NCBI GenBank assembly: GCA_030704615.1
Contig: CM060735.1
Coordinates: 62,001 to 126,000 of the forward strand
Source: Takakia lepidozioides
Taxonomy: Eukaryota > Streptophyta > Takakiopsida > Takakiales > Takakiaceae
Length of the DNA: 64,000 bases
Direction: 5' to 3'
The notes under the pieces are model-generated. The model saw only the letters and a list, made by a program, of their open reading frames with translations. It was not told where the DNA came from and made no database searches. Shown here piece after piece: positions 53,835 through 64,000 of the stretch. Each line of letters begins with the position of its first letter. Position 1 is the first letter of the stretch. Made by a program: the position numbers and the translations under genes.

Positions 53835-53906
53835 GCGGAAATAGCTTAATGGTAGAGTATAGCCTTGCCAAGGCTGAGGTTGAGGGTTCAAGTCCCTTTT
53901 TCCGCT
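53835..53906 (+). tRNA. trnG: tRNA-Gly(GCC)
   Basis: This 72-nt plus-strand cloverleaf has acceptor GCGGAAA/TTTCCGC, anticodon stem AGCCT/AGGCT with loop TGCCA (anticodon GCC) and T loop TTCAAGT. It has the normal plant mitochondrial form. Confidence 0.92.
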
Positions 53907-54540
53907 TGGGTTGATATTAACTGGGTCTTCCCTTGTGGTTTCGCGGAGACGAAGTTGTTGTGGTCACCGGCGAAGCGGGCCGAAGGCACCGGGAGAGAGT
54001 GGCCAAGAGAACCAGGGACCAAGTTGCTTGGCCTCGGGGCCGCAGGCCACAGGAGGCGCAGCTTCAGATATTCGGAAAAGAGAGAAAGGAAAAATATTTT
54101 TTATTGGCTACCACCCGCCACGCCGCGGCGGGGAGATGAATCATTTGTCATGATCCAGGGCGCAGGTGCACCCATCCTTCTTCGCGCTGCGGGGGTCATT
54201 GCCCCGCGAAACGCGGTGAAACCGGTGCTGCGCCCACATTATCCGCATAACAAATGATGGGGGCTTGGAACCGGGAGGATGGAGGAATGAAACGGTACGG
54301 AGAGTCATTGGAGGCACAGTGCTTTCCCTGTTCTTAGCAAAGGCCAAATAAAATACCTGCGAAAAAAATTAGTTTTTTTCATCGCGGCCCGCGAAAAGCT
54401 ACGCCCTGCGGCCTTGCTCGAATTCAGCCTTAAATCCAAGCCAGACTCGCGGATTATGCAATTACTATGGTGAATTTAACACTTACCAAGAAAATAAAAT
54501 TTTTTTATATTTCTCCGAACCGGCAGAGAAATCTCACAAC
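53907..54540. other. Spacer between trnG and nad2
   Basis: No gene is seen. It is GC-rich with dispersed tags (cttggcctcggggccgcaggcc near 54028-54049; ctacgccctgcggccttg near 54400) and A/T hairpins (54093, 54361-54380). Confidence 0.5.
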
Positions 54541-55854
54541 TTACAAACATAGACTTAGCGCCATTTGATGAGTGACTAAAAATAAGGGAGAGGGGTATAG
54601 AAAGAAAAAAGTAATAAAAAATAAAGTAATTGCTAGTAGTAAGGATTTTTCACGATCCATGGGTCTATATAGAATCCAGGTTTTAGGTGTATCAAAATAC
54701 ATTATTTTCACAAAGCGTATATAATAAAAACAACTGATAACGCTAGTAACAACTCCTATTAAGGCTAGTAAGTAAGCCCCGCAGCCTAAAGCGGCGAAAA
54801 ACAAATAGAATTTGCTACGAAATCCGGCTAACGGGGGTATTCCTGCGTATGGAAACATAGTAATAGACGGGGTAATAGCTGAAATAGGATTAGTTTTGGC
54901 TAAAGCACCTAAATCCGCTATATATTTGAAACGGTTTTGACGTAATGCTAAAACTATGGCGAATACATTGATGGTCATTAATACATAAATAAAGACACCG
55001 ATTAGTAGCGATTGAATCCCTTCTATGGTTCCACATGAAAAACCAATGAAGAGATAACCTACATGTCCGATAGAACTATAAGCTAAAGGTCTTTTAACTT
55101 TGTTTTGGGCCATGGCGGCCAGTGCTCCTAAGATCATAGAAGCGATGCTGCAGAAAAGGAATAGTTGTTGCCATGTCGGATCATAGAAACTATAAATAGA
55201 AACACGTACCATATTGGCAAGAATAGAGATTTTAGGTGCAATAGGAAAGAATGCTGTAACCGGAGTAGGTGAACCCTCGTATACATCAGGTGCCCACATA
55301 TGAAAAGGAACTGCTGTGATCTTAAATGGAAAACCTACGGCAATAAATAAAATCCCCATAAAAATACCACTAGATTGAGCACCGAACGAAGTGATTTCAT
55401 ATCCAGTGAAAATCTTAGCTAATTCCTCAAAGTTAGTAACTCCAGTAAATCCGTAAATCATAGAACGACCAAACAATAAAATTCCAGGGGAGAATGCACC
55501 TAAAATAAAATATTTTGAGCCGGCTTCTGTGGAAAATTCAGAGTCTCTTTTTGGGGCTGCGATCACATGAAAACGTAAACTCTGAGGCTCAATAGCTAAA
55601 TACGTGGCAATTAAATCATAAGCCGAGATCATAAGAAGCATACTGCGAGTAGGAAGTGAAATTGGGACAATAGATTCAAAAGCATTCAAACTCTCTTCTT
55701 TGAAATAATCCAAACACATAACTATAGTGCTAGCCGTACTTAATAATAGAAAGATTTGGCAAAAATATGTAAAATTGTCTATTATTAAATTATTATAGAA
55801 TAAATTGGCAACAGTTAGAGGTGCGCCAGCGGCAACCAATAGGATGGTTATTAG
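54541..55854 (-). CDS. nad2: NADH dehydrogenase subunit 2, exon 2 of 2
   Basis: The exon starts CTA-ATA after an intron ending AT and reads LITILLVAAGAPLTVANLFY, ESLNAFESIVPISLPTRS, FKITAVPFHMWAPDVYEGSP (the Lys and His of the proton path), AQNKVKRPLAYSSIGHVGYL and the C terminus VTHQMALSLCL. The introns 542, 709 and 1282 known from vascular plants are absent. Editing sites are dense in the first half. Confidence 0.94.
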   Translation of the reverse strand, partial: LITILLVAAGAPLTVANLFYNNLIIDNFTYFCQIFLLLSTASTIVMCLDYFKEESLNAFESIVPISLPTRSMLLMISAYDLIATYLAIEPQSLRFHVIAAPKRDSEFSTEAGSKYFILGAFSPGILLFGRSMIYGFTGVTNFEELAKIFTGYEITSFGAQSSGIFMGILFIAVGFPFKITAVPFHMWAPDVYEGSPTPVTAFFPIAPKISILANMVRVSIYSFYDPTWQQLFLFCSIASMILGALAAMAQNKVKRPLAYSSIGHVGYLFIGFSCGTIEGIQSLLIGVFIYVLMTINVFAIVLALRQNRFKYIADLGALAKTNPISAITPSITMFPYAGIPPLAGFRSKFYLFFAALGCGAYLLALIGVVTSVISCFYYIRFVKIMYFDTPKTWILYRPMDREKSLLLAITLFFITFFFLYPSPLFLVTHQMALSLCL

Positions 55855-56859
55855 ATACCGATAGGGTTCTTACCCCCCGGTCAGAACCACACGTGCAAGT
55901 TTCCTTGCATGTGGCTCGTCCATGATAACTTCTTCGGGTTTACGGACCGGGACCCCCCAGGGCTGGGCCTGCATAGACGAAACGGAACATCGGTCATGTT
56001 CGGAGTTGGCGTTATGCCATATCGTCTTCCATTCCCAAGGGGTATATTGGTTACGTCCGTAGGTGGAGTAATCAAAATCGCTGCTTTGCCCAGCTGTTGC
56101 CTTAGTCCTTCATTCAGGGTTGGTATATTGACGTAGGAAGTCTCGTTAGTATGAGGCTGAAAGTTAGTTACACTCAGCAAAAAAAAATATTTTTTTTTTC
56201 CCAGTCAGCTAGGCCAGCCTCTATTGGCATTATCCCAAATCGCTTCTCCGATTCTGCTACACCTTCCAGACGCGGCGCGCGTCCGCGTGTTTCCAGTACA
56301 GCGCATTATCACCTACCTCCCTTTCCTCCGAGCTCTTCACTCCAAGGGGCATCGTCGTATGCTCGACATTAATTGCCCGGTGTACTTTTCGGGGTACATT
56401 ATGGAAGGATCTGTCACCCGTACATTTTTGGCCAAAGCCTCGGTCTCCAAGGGATTTTCAAAAGTCTTTTTTGAAATCGTAGCAAAATATTTTTTTTTCT
56501 CTGGGCTACGCCCCGCTTCTCTCGAAGCTGGTCCCTATAGAGTCCATTTGGGTGATCCCTAGTTTGCGCGTTTGGTCGTTTGCTCGCCGTTTAGTTACGT
56601 GTACGACTCTTCCTGTTCGTTACAGTTACGTCCGGAGGGTTGCTCGCGCGTGAGTAGCGTTCGGGCCCACGTGCCTTCCGGCCCCGCCCCTCGTTGGGGG
56701 GAGTTACCTTACTCCTATGCGTACGATTGTCCTTGCGGCGAAACGCGGATAGTACCCATGCTATGGTTCCCTGCGGTCTGATCCCACATAAGGTTAGGGA
56801 GTCCACCCGAGCGATTGCTTTCAACCTTCGTCTTCCCAAACGCGCCCTCCTAGGCGCGC
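55855..56859 (-). other. Group II intron nad2i156
   Basis: It lies after codon 52 (nt 156), a known land-plant site. The 5' end is about GCGCGCC at 56859 and domain V at about 55882-55920. It is 1 kb with no maturase and has A/T hairpins (56180-56200, 56486-56500). Confidence 0.87.
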
Positions 56860-57015
56860 AACACTAAGTGAACCAAGCCAACTCACATTACGCACCAATG
56901 GTGGATAATCATATTTCTTAGAGGTACTAAATACAACTCCATAAATAAGCGAAATGATGGTTGCGTTAATAAGAAAGATCTCTGGGAAAAGCGCTAAAAA
57001 ATCATGTTCAAACAT
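56860..57015 (-). CDS. nad2: NADH dehydrogenase subunit 2, exon 1 of 2
   Basis: nad2 encodes an antiporter-like proton-pumping subunit of complex I. Exon 1 (156 nt) starts MFEHDFLALFPEIFLINATI and reads SLIYGVVFSTSKKYDYPPLV. The spliced product is 489 aa. The gene starts 26 bp after the nad4 stop, in the ancestral order nad5-nad4-nad2. Confidence 0.94.
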
Positions 57016-57041
57016 TTCTTCGAACCTCTTTTTTATGTTTC

Positions 57042-58068
57042 TTAATCAAATTTTCCATGTTGCACTAAGTTACTTACGGAAGTATGCATACACTCTGGGA
57101 ACACTTCGGGGTAAACACCCATCCGAATAACTCCGACAATAAAAGGTAAAAATATTAGAACTTCTCTTCTATTTAAATCGGATAATTTTTGGAGGAAATT
57201 GGGTTTTAAATTCCCAAAAATCACACGATTATATAGCCAAAGAGAATAAGCTGCGCCTAAAATCATCCCAAGTGCTGCTAATGTGGCCACTAAGCTATTT
57301 CTTTGGAAAGCTCCTACTAAAATGAGAAATTCCCCGATAGAGCTGCTAGTACCGGGTAAACTCATATTGGCTAAAGTGGGGAATAAGGGAATGGTAGGAA
57401 ACATTGGCATGGTGCTGACTAAACCTCCATAATATTTAACAAGTCGAGTCTTATGTCGGTCATATGGAGCACCAACACGTGGAGAAGGGGCTGAAGGAAC
57501 CGGTCCATGACTTGACATAGGTAAAATACTACCTTCAATTCCCTGTATGTTTGGACTGAACATACCAATAGTCACAAAATTCATATGGGCTACTGGAGAG
57601 TGGGCAATAATTTTCTTCAGATCGATTTGTCTTATTGTAGTCAAGGAAGTATATATAATAGCAATCACGCTTGGAGTATAAATGAAAGGAGTGGAATGAA
57701 GTGTCGCTTCAGGAAACATGGGTATGGAAAATCTTGAAAAACCATAGGTTCCTAATTTTAGAAGAATTCCTGCCAAGATTACAGATCCAGCCGTAGGTGC
57801 CTCTACATGAGCTTCGGGTAACCGAATATGCACTGGTACCATAGGCACTTTCACGGAGAGAGAAGCAAAAAAAGCAATCCATAGCAAGATTTGGCGCCGC
57901 TCACTAAATTCTGTAGTTAATAATATTTGTAAATCAGTGGTTCCTGTTTGAGAAAAAATAAATAAAATGGCTAAGAGCATGAAGACAGATCCAAGTAGAG
58001 TATATAAAAAAAACTGATATGCTGCTCGTATTTTTCTTCGTCTAGAACCCCATACCCCTATAATAATG
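57042..58068 (-). CDS. nad4: NADH dehydrogenase subunit 4, exon 2 of 2
   Basis: The exon resumes F-IIIGVWGSRRRKIRAAYQF and contains VPMVPVHIRLPEAHVEAPTA (conserved Glu/His of the proton path), KKIIAHSPVAHMNFVTIGMF and the C terminus MHTSVSNLVQHGKFD. Runs of Pro where homologues have Leu/Phe (LPMSSHGPVPSAPSPRV) show dense editing. The vascular-plant introns 976 and 1399 are absent. Confidence 0.94.
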
Positions 58069-58795
58069 GGAGAGTAAGGGATAGGCCCTCTGCTTTATCT
58101 CCCCACGATAAGTGGGTCGGGAAAACGCTTCTTCAGTAGGTACCCACTCCCTTCTCAGGGAACCGTACGTGATACTCTCGCATCATACGGCTCCGTCTCG
58201 AGATAGCTGATGAGTCGGAAAGAAACGCCAAGCCGAAAAAAATATATATTTTTTATTTTGGTCCTCTCTTTTGTTTCAGCAACTCATCCTGCGGCCTCGC
58301 CAATCGCTTCCGGGGGGAGGAATCGACCTGAGGCCTTTTCTCAAGACCAGGACGATTATCCCTGTCAACTCAATAGGTAGCTGACGAGTTTACGTCCATC
58401 CCCAGGCGTCGGGTACAGTTCCCTTCCCCGCCACCCCCGTAGCCGTCACCTGTAATTCGCGCAGGTGTGTCTGCACCCCCTGGACTTGACGAAAAATGTT
58501 TTCCCGCAGCAAAACTCCATTCTCCTCCGCCTAGGAGCACCCTTTCCTGCATGTCCATACAATACTCGAGTAGGCAGGGTGAAGTCTTGCAAGGTACCCA
58601 TTCAGAGTACCTCCCTAATCCCAGATAGGTCATCCGACGGGTTCGACCAAAAAGCTATGCTTACACACAAGACTACCCTTCTCCGAAAGCTTCGCGGGGA
58701 CTACTAAACTTAGATCCGCCCGGAGGAGTTTACTGCACAAGGCTCCTGCAGAGGCGGCGCTTCGCGCCGCGAATATCAGATGCTCAGCTCCGCAC
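58069..58795 (-). other. Group II intron nad4i461
   Basis: The 5' GTGCGGAGC is at 58795 and domain V at about 58158-58200. It is 727 nt with no maturase. The block 58395-58500 is nearly identical to nad1i728 (31195-31310), and both share the 5' GTGCGGAGCT..GCATCTGA, so they are paralogues. Confidence 0.88.
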
Positions 58796-59256
58796 AACAT
58801 AGGGATTGAAACGCTTTCAGGAAAAACATAAGATAGTAAAAGATCCGGCATGCGAAACACAGCAATCATGAAAGATTCACGAATTAAAAACGCTATCATA
58901 TACTCTTTTTTATAACTCTTGATACTGGACCAACCTACTGGAATGCGAATAGGAATTAAAAATGTGGTCAAGACCACAGAGAATAAAGAGATACCATCTA
59001 TACCTATGTGAAAATTGATGTTTGAATAAGGAAGCCATCGAATGGTTTCCACAAATTGAAATTTGGCTGTAGAATTATCGAATTGTATCCAAGGAAAGGG
59101 AGAATACAAAAAAGTAATCAAAGAGGTGCACAAACCAATACTTCGTATCAGTCGTATTCTTGAATCAGGGATAACAAAAGTAATAATGCTTCCTAACGGA
59201 GGACACGGAATAAGACCACTGAGATTGGAATAAAATGGAGCTAAGAATTGTAACGT
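58796..59256 (-). CDS. nad4: NADH dehydrogenase subunit 4, exon 1 of 2
   Basis: nad4 encodes an antiporter-like proton-pumping subunit of complex I. Exon 1 is exactly 461 nt and starts with ACG at 59256 (AUG after editing), reading LQFLAPFYSNLSGLIPCPPL, later ETIRWLPYSNINFHIGIDGI and SYKKEYMIAFLIRESFMIAV. Together the exons give 495 aa, the standard length. Confidence 0.94.
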
Positions 59257-59887
59257 AAATGTTTACTCTTCTTCCAATAAATCCCGAGGACGCAGCTCTC
59301 TTCGCAGGCCGCAGGTCTATATCTCTTCTCGGCTTTCCAGCCATAGCGGCCGATGGGTATATCACCCCGCACTTATATACATAACGCCCGTAACAATTGC
59401 ATAACTTGATGGGCTTTTGTATGCGCATACTATGTAATTGCATGCTTCGCCCTTCGCTGCTTTGCCCAACGCTTCAGGGCCTGCTACTATGACCGGACGG
59501 ACCCGGTCAAGGCCGGGGGGATAAGAAAAAGCCAATTAATGGGCCAAAAAAAATTTTTTTTTCCGTTCTATGTTTCTTTCGTTTTCTCCCCTCCGACCCT
59601 CGATCTATCATTCCATCATTCCAACCTTTACTTCCTCCTTCCCCCTCCTCGGATTCCCTATAGTATAGGCCCGAACCAATCCCGTGCTGAGGACTCCTTT
59701 TTTCAGGACTCATCGTAGATGAACTGCAAAGCGTAGCTTGGGCTCCAAGAAAAATCTATTTTTTTTTTCGCTCGTCAGGCTTCGGGCCTCGGCCCTCCCT
59801 CCCAGCGGAGCTGAGAAAAGGGCGTAGCACCGGCTTATCATTGCGTCCCTTGAAGTTTCGTGTTATTATACGAGGAAGTTTGGACCT
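59257..59887. other. Spacer between nad5 and nad4
   Basis: No gene is seen. The nad5 reading frame remains open to 59756 but this part is spacer tag sequence. There is an A/T hairpin at 59545-59565, and a ttttttttcgctcg element at 59758. Confidence 0.5.
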
Positions 59888-60463
59888 TTGGTTCGTGCTA
59901 ATGTCTTTTTCGAAACGGATAAATAGAAAACTCACTATGTAAATAAAATACAATCGATTATCTACCCGAAAAGAAATAGAATCCCACAGACCTATTATGG
60001 TAATAAATATGGTTAAGCCAATCGACATCACAGAAGCATAATGATAAACAAAGCCACTTTGAAGTTTACTGATTTGCTTGGCTAATTTTCGAAATGTGTA
60101 CGAAATCCCATAAGGCCCCAAGATTTCAATAGCACCCTTATCTAAAGCTTTAAATGAGACTTCGTATCCAAGATGCAAAAACGATCTAACTATAAGGTCA
60201 TTAAAAACTTTATCAAAAAACCAGCGCTTATTTAAAAAGCAATATAGTCGATTACCCAAAGTACTAGTTTTCGAAGCGAAAATGAATTGATTTGCTACAA
60301 AATTTATATTATACGCCACAAAAGCACCTAAAGTACTAAACAAAATAGGAATTAGTTTGATAATTGTTGGAGTAGCAAACTCGGATTCGGCAATAATTTC
60401 ATTTTTGGGTAGTGTGAAAAGGGAATTAGCCCGAAAATTGGTACCTAAACCAATCATCGTATC
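59888..60463 (-). CDS. nad5: NADH dehydrogenase subunit 5, last exon
   Basis: The exon starts GAT-ACG-ATG (Asp-Met-Met after editing) and reads [60 protein letters not shown] and [17 protein letters not shown]. No encoded stop follows; the first editable stop is CAA at 59888-59890, about seven codons beyond the usual end. Beyond that the frame runs into repeat sequence, so editing to UAA is likely but not certain. The frequent intron at site 1477 is absent. Confidence 0.88.
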
Positions 60464-63125
60464 GGTCCCTAAGCCGTTCCATTGCTGGAACGGCTTGGCT
60501 TCAAAACCGTACGTGAGGCTTCCGCCTCATACGGCTCCTCTCAGGATTTTCCGTCTCCCCGCTTGTTTTCAACATGGCAATGCTTGTCTAGGAGTTGAAG
60601 GTTGTTGTATACGAACACCCAAGGATTTCACTTTGATGTGGTCTACTCCCATGTCCTCGTGGTTTCCGAACATCTTTGGGCAATGTACTCAAGAGCCCCT
60701 TCAGGAGTTTGGCTACCGCATCTGGAGCCTCAGATTCCAGTAAATATTATTTCCGTCGAAGGTGCGCAGCGGAGAAGAGAAGTCGAAACGGAAAAAAAAT
60801 ATAGATTTCTTTGCTGTTGCGCCCTCTCCTCACTCGGCTTGTATTTCCATTGGGCTCTTATCTTGTCTCACCTTAATGTGCTTGTGGCTAGCTATCCAAC
60901 TCGGTTTGACCAGGTAATATTCTTTTTTAACCCCAAAGGCCGTTGTGTAGGAGTCGTACGAAATCCAGTTATCTTGGTGTGCTTTCCCTTGGAAGATCCA
61001 GCTTCTCCTTTCAGGGAAGTACTTTAGTTTGATTTTATCACGACCCCATGTTGGGTGCCGTCGGTACACCCATGCTCGGATCTTTTGAAAGATGTCATGG
61101 TCTAGTCTCCGGAATACATTGCTGCATTCGGAGTATTTGAAGTAGTTGCCCCATCCCACTATTTCGGGTACCGGGGTTGCGATAGGTTGGTAGGCCGCTT
61201 TTCCCTTTGAGAGTTGGATGGCCCGTCGAATCTCCTCGAGAAATCTCCGGCGAGACTCACGAGACGGAGTTATTAAAGTTTTCACTTTGCCCCATTTCCA
61301 GATATGATTGATTGGGAACCCTAGGAATTGGAACCCGGATCTGGTGTTGACTATCTGGGTCTTATCCGGGTGCAATTCTAGTCCCATGCACTTTAACCAT
61401 TCCCCCAGAAATGTCCGAGCCTGTTCTAGGACCTCCCTGGATTGGTGAAGTACAACGAAGTCGTTGGCATATCTAACCAGTATCGGAGTTGGTTCTTGGG
61501 GGTGTGCTTTCAGTGCCCACTCCCCCAAAGCTGTCTCCATCCCATGGAGAGCAATGTTGGCTAGCAGTGGGGAGATGACACCACAGGTGCCCATATTACT
61601 GGTCTCCACGTACTGGGGATTATTCCCCAATCCGGTCATGATGTCGGCTTTCAGCCAGGCTTTGACCTGTCTGGCTAGACTAGACAGAGTTTTAAGTTTG
61701 TCCAAGAGGGCTTCGTGGTTGATGCGATCGAAACATTTGGAAATGTCCGCGTTCGGAACATACTTAGGCTTGGCTCGAATAGCTAAGAATATGGCTTCGA
61801 TGGCATCCTGGCAGCTCCGTCCAGGTCTGAATCCATAGGAATTGGGTTCGAAGCGGGCTTCCCATTCGGGTTCCGGGGCCATCCTGGCCAAAGCCTGCTT
61901 GGCTCTGTCCCCGATAACGGGGATGGGCCGGAGAGATGAAAAGGCGCGAAGTGCAGTTCGATAAAAAAAATCTATATTTTTTTTGGCTGGTAGTTTTCTG
62001 GGCGCAAAGCGCGCTCGGTTGACTTTACGTCTTCTGGCGCGCGGCGCAGAAAGGGCGCAGCAAAATATATATATTTTTATTGCTGGTAGTTTTCTGGCTT
62101 GTAGTTTTATTGGTCGCTTTTCCTCCTCCCGGGGCTCCGATATCCCTATTCGACGAATGGGCGTAGCCTTCCCATCCAATTGGAGCCCTCTTGCCATCTC
62201 TATTCTTTGTGGCCCCGAGGTCACCACCTTCTCGTCAATGCCAGGGTTTTTTCTCCCTCGGTTCTCCTGTGTAACTCGTCTCACGGCTAATAGTCTGGCG
62301 TGTATATTTTGTATGAGTCTAGATTGTGGAGCACGCATCTTATCCGTATCGTTGGAGCGAGAAGCTTGGTAAATCCTGGTTTGGAGTCTAAAAACAACTG
62401 CCTTGACCTTAGGCCAAGGAATTTGTTCCCGGGGTATCGTTCGGGTATCTATGTATAACCTACTCATAACTTATTCTCCTTTCCAGTTTCTACTGAGATC
62501 CCAAGTCTCCAAGTGGGCATAATAAAAATGCTGCGAAAAAAAATATATTTTGGCTGGCTGCGCCCTGCGGCCTTGGCTTTTTAGAGAATCCTGCTCCCGT
62601 GGGGCTTGTAGCTTGGCAGCCCACCGCAAGGGAGCCCTACCGGAGTCTTCCAGTTTCGAGTGTATTGGATAGTTATAGCGGCCCATAGGCGCGAGATGTA
62701 CTTTGCGGGGCGGTCCCCGGGACATAGTCCTTTCAGACAGTGGCCGTTTAGTCCATGGTCCATTGGATGTTCGGTGCAAGACCAAAATTTTGCACTGCAA
62801 GTACCCCTCGTTCCTGCCCCTCGGGCCCGTCCCTCAGTGTGGCCAGTACTTGATACTGTCGGGCAGCAAAGCTTACACTTGTTCACTCATGATGGTTCAC
62901 CAGGGCCTCTTTCCTCCTCCCTTTTTTGCTCACTTCCAACTCAGAGTCTGCCAGACCTCCTACAAAGGAAAGAGAGTCGACTGAACATCTCAGCCATTGG
63001 CGGGAATTTCGCCCGCATCCAATTCTCAATTATCGTTCACCTCGAAAAAAAAATATATTTCTTCCGTGTTGGGTGAGCAACAGCCGCTTCGTCACAGGAG
63101 TGACTTATGGGCTAACAGGTCACAC
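60464..63125 (-). other. Group II intron nad5i1455
   Basis: The 5' GTGTGACCTG is at 63125 and domain V at about 60505-60540 (plus strand gaaccg-like accgtacgtgagg...catacggctc). It is 2.66 kb and contains the only full-length maturase frame of the window. Confidence 0.88.
60830..62467 (-). CDS. Group II intron maturase/reverse transcriptase in nad5i1455, catalytic residue changed
   Basis: This is an uninterrupted 545-codon frame with ATG start. Domains in order are N-terminal RT0-like region (WPKVKAVVFRLQTRIYQASR), an A/T-repeat insertion (KIYIFCCALSAPRARRR and KKNIDFFYRT, residues ~130-170), RT fingers/palm (EPNSYGFRPGRSCQDAIEAI, YVPNADISKCFDRINHEALL), a shortened GTPQGG motif (GTCGVISPLLANIALHGME), the catalytic box RYANDFVVLHQS instead of RYADDF, and maturase domain X/thumb (LHPDKTQIVNTRSGFQFLGF, PEIVGWGNYFKYSECSNVFR). 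The residue change and the two-residue deletion predict a dead reverse transcriptase, while splicing (maturase) function may remain. It resembles bacterial-type (ML/CL-like) rather than matR-type enzymes. Confidence 0.85.
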   Translation of the reverse strand: MSRLYIDTRTIPREQIPWPKVKAVVFRLQTRIYQASRSNDTDKMRAPQSRLIQNIHARLLAVRRVTQENRGRKNPGIDEKVVTSGPQRIEMARGLQLDGKATPIRRIGISEPREEEKRPIKLQARKLPAIKIYIFCCALSAPRARRRKVNRARFAPRKLPAKKNIDFFYRTALRAFSSLRPIPVIGDRAKQALARMAPEPEWEARFEPNSYGFRPGRSCQDAIEAIFLAIRAKPKYVPNADISKCFDRINHEALLDKLKTLSSLARQVKAWLKADIMTGLGNNPQYVETSNMGTCGVISPLLANIALHGMETALGEWALKAHPQEPTPILVRYANDFVVLHQSREVLEQARTFLGEWLKCMGLELHPDKTQIVNTRSGFQFLGFPINHIWKWGKVKTLITPSRESRRRFLEEIRRAIQLSKGKAAYQPIATPVPEIVGWGNYFKYSECSNVFRRLDHDIFQKIRAWVYRRHPTWGRDKIKLKYFPERRSWIFQGKAHQDNWISYDSYTTAFGVKKEYYLVKPSWIASHKHIKVRQDKSPMEIQAE

Positions 63126-63827
63126 TTTGGCCAAGTATCCTACAAAAATACTTCCAGAAGCTAAAAGGATTAAAGGGATTGCCATAAGAATGGGCGCATC
63201 GTGACATCGTAAGATGTCTCGCTTGAACGAATTTGTTGGTGCTAAAAAGGTTGGGAAAAGTAAACGAAAAGAGTAATAAGAAGTAAAGAAGACAGAGACA
63301 CTTCCCAACCGGAAAGCAAAGTTACCACTGATTGTATATTTAGTATAAGCAGGCTCTGAAATAACATCTTTGGAGTAAAATCCGGTACGAAGAGGGAAAC
63401 CTATTAGAGATAAGCTGCCTATAAGCATCATAGCATAAGTGAAAGGTAACAAGGAAGCAAGCCCTCCCATCTTACGCATATCTTGCTCATCCGACATGGC
63501 ATGAATCACTGAACCTGCACTCAAAAGGAGTAATGCTTTAAAAAAAGCGTGATTCATTAAGTGAAATACGCTAACAGAATAGTTAGAAATGCCGCGAGCA
63601 AAGATCATATAGCCTAATTGACTACGAGTTGGATAGGCTATGACCCTCTTTAAATCGTTCTGTAATATTCCGGTGGTTGCCGCGAAGAATGACGTCATAG
63701 CTCCTACAGGAGTAGTAACAATCGAAGCATTGGGTGAGTATTCGAATGAAGGGGAGCACCTTGCTATCATGGAAACGCCTGCTGTTACCGTAGTAGCTGC
63801 ATGAATCGAAGCGGATACTGGAGTGGG
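63126..63827 (-). CDS. nad5: NADH dehydrogenase subunit 5, exon between introns 753 and 1455
   Basis: nad5 encodes the largest antiporter-like proton-pumping subunit of complex I. The 702-nt exon equals the distance between sites 753 and 1455. It reads [40 protein letters not shown] (conserved Lys), [20 protein letters not shown] and [20 protein letters not shown], ending VGYLAK. The earlier exon(s) lie outside the window. Confidence 0.94.
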
Positions 63828-64000
63828 CCACTCCTGCTGCATAACCCCTTACGCTTCCACAAGGCCAGGAAAAGGATATTTCGGAGCATTGGGTAATGAG
63901 CTGGTGGGCCTAGCAAGAGTAGGGACTGGATCTTCCACTTATGAAATAGAGACTCTCCCAATAATCTTACGGATGGCCGCTGCGCCCCTAACAACTGAGA
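63828..64000 (-). other. Group I intron nad5i753, 3' part
   Basis: The intron ends in G immediately before CCC-ACT-CCA (codon 252 of nad5), the place of the ancient group I intron known from liverworts, mosses and lycophytes. The 173 nt present have no reading frame. The window edge cuts it. Confidence 0.75.

Noticed and set aside
59756-59887. Extension of nad5 to an encoded stop
   Set aside because: The extra residues come from a spacer tag sequence and have no counterpart in NAD5; an edited CAA stop is more likely.

Overview
The window is land-plant mitochondrial DNA. It carries the classic plant mitochondrial respiratory genes (nad1, nad2, nad3, nad4, nad5, nad6, nad7, nad9, cob, cox2, cox3, atp1, atp6), a bacterial-type ribosomal protein cluster and plant-type mitochondrial tRNAs. 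Most protein genes are cut by group II introns at recognised plant mitochondrial positions, and two group I introns sit in cob and nad5. The reading frames need heavy C-to-U RNA editing: conserved Trp codons appear as CGG, Leu/Phe as Ser/Pro, at least ten genes start with ACG, and at least five stop codons appear as CAA or CAG. A functional-looking and heavily edited nad7, retained rps10, the intron set (nad7i140/i209, nad1i287/i728, cox2i104/i373/i691, cox3i507, atp6i80, nad2i156, nad4i461, nad5i753/i1455, trnS i43) and bloated repeat-filled spacers fit an early-diverging vascular plant best. My guess is a lycophyte of the Huperzia/Phlegmariurus kind. A hornwort, Takakia-like moss or Haplomitrium-like liverwort cannot be excluded from sequence alone.

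Layout (nearly all genes on the minus strand, so transcription runs right to left). 1-7.0 kb: rps10, rpl2, rps19, rps3, rpl16, rpl5, rps14, then what looks like the start of rps8 with a group II intron running off the left edge. 7.4-10.8 kb: nad7 in three exons. 10.8-13.5 kb: trnT, trnA, an intron-split trnS, trnD and trnV. 14.5-15 kb: nad3 and (plus strand) trnW. 15.7-19.8 kb: atp1. 20.3-23.7 kb: nad9. 24-25.8 kb: unidentified coding-like frames with a group II intron. 25.8-28.0 kb: cob. 28.5-33.1 kb: nad1. 34.8-36.5 kb: cox3. 36.5-42.3 kb: cox2 in four exons. 42.4-45 kb: a patchwork of a large-rRNA fragment, a nad1 fragment and foreign-looking reading frames. 45.0-46.6 kb: trnN split by an intron. 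47.3-47.9 kb: nad6. 49.3-50.7 kb: atp6 on the plus strand. 51.4-52.5 kb: rps12-rps7. 53.0-53.9 kb: trnE, trnR, trnG. 54.5-64 kb: nad5-nad4-nad2 in ancestral order, with the right edge inside the nad5 group I intron.

Functionally, the window supplies complex I (eight subunits here), complex III (cob), complex IV (cox2, cox3), ATP synthase (atp1, atp6), part of the mitoribosome and tRNAs to translate them. Expression depends on nuclear-encoded splicing and editing factors: almost all intron-encoded maturases are broken, and the one full-length maturase frame (nad5i1455) has lost a catalytic Asp.

Spacers and introns are peppered with short AT hairpins (A8-TATAT-T8 type) carrying GC-rich tags (gctgcgccctgcggcc). 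These have also entered coding regions, making in-frame insertions in rpl2 and rps7. Exon-intron joints were placed by reading-frame continuity, the group II 5' consensus (GUGCG or GGGCG), and agreement of exon lengths with established insertion sites.
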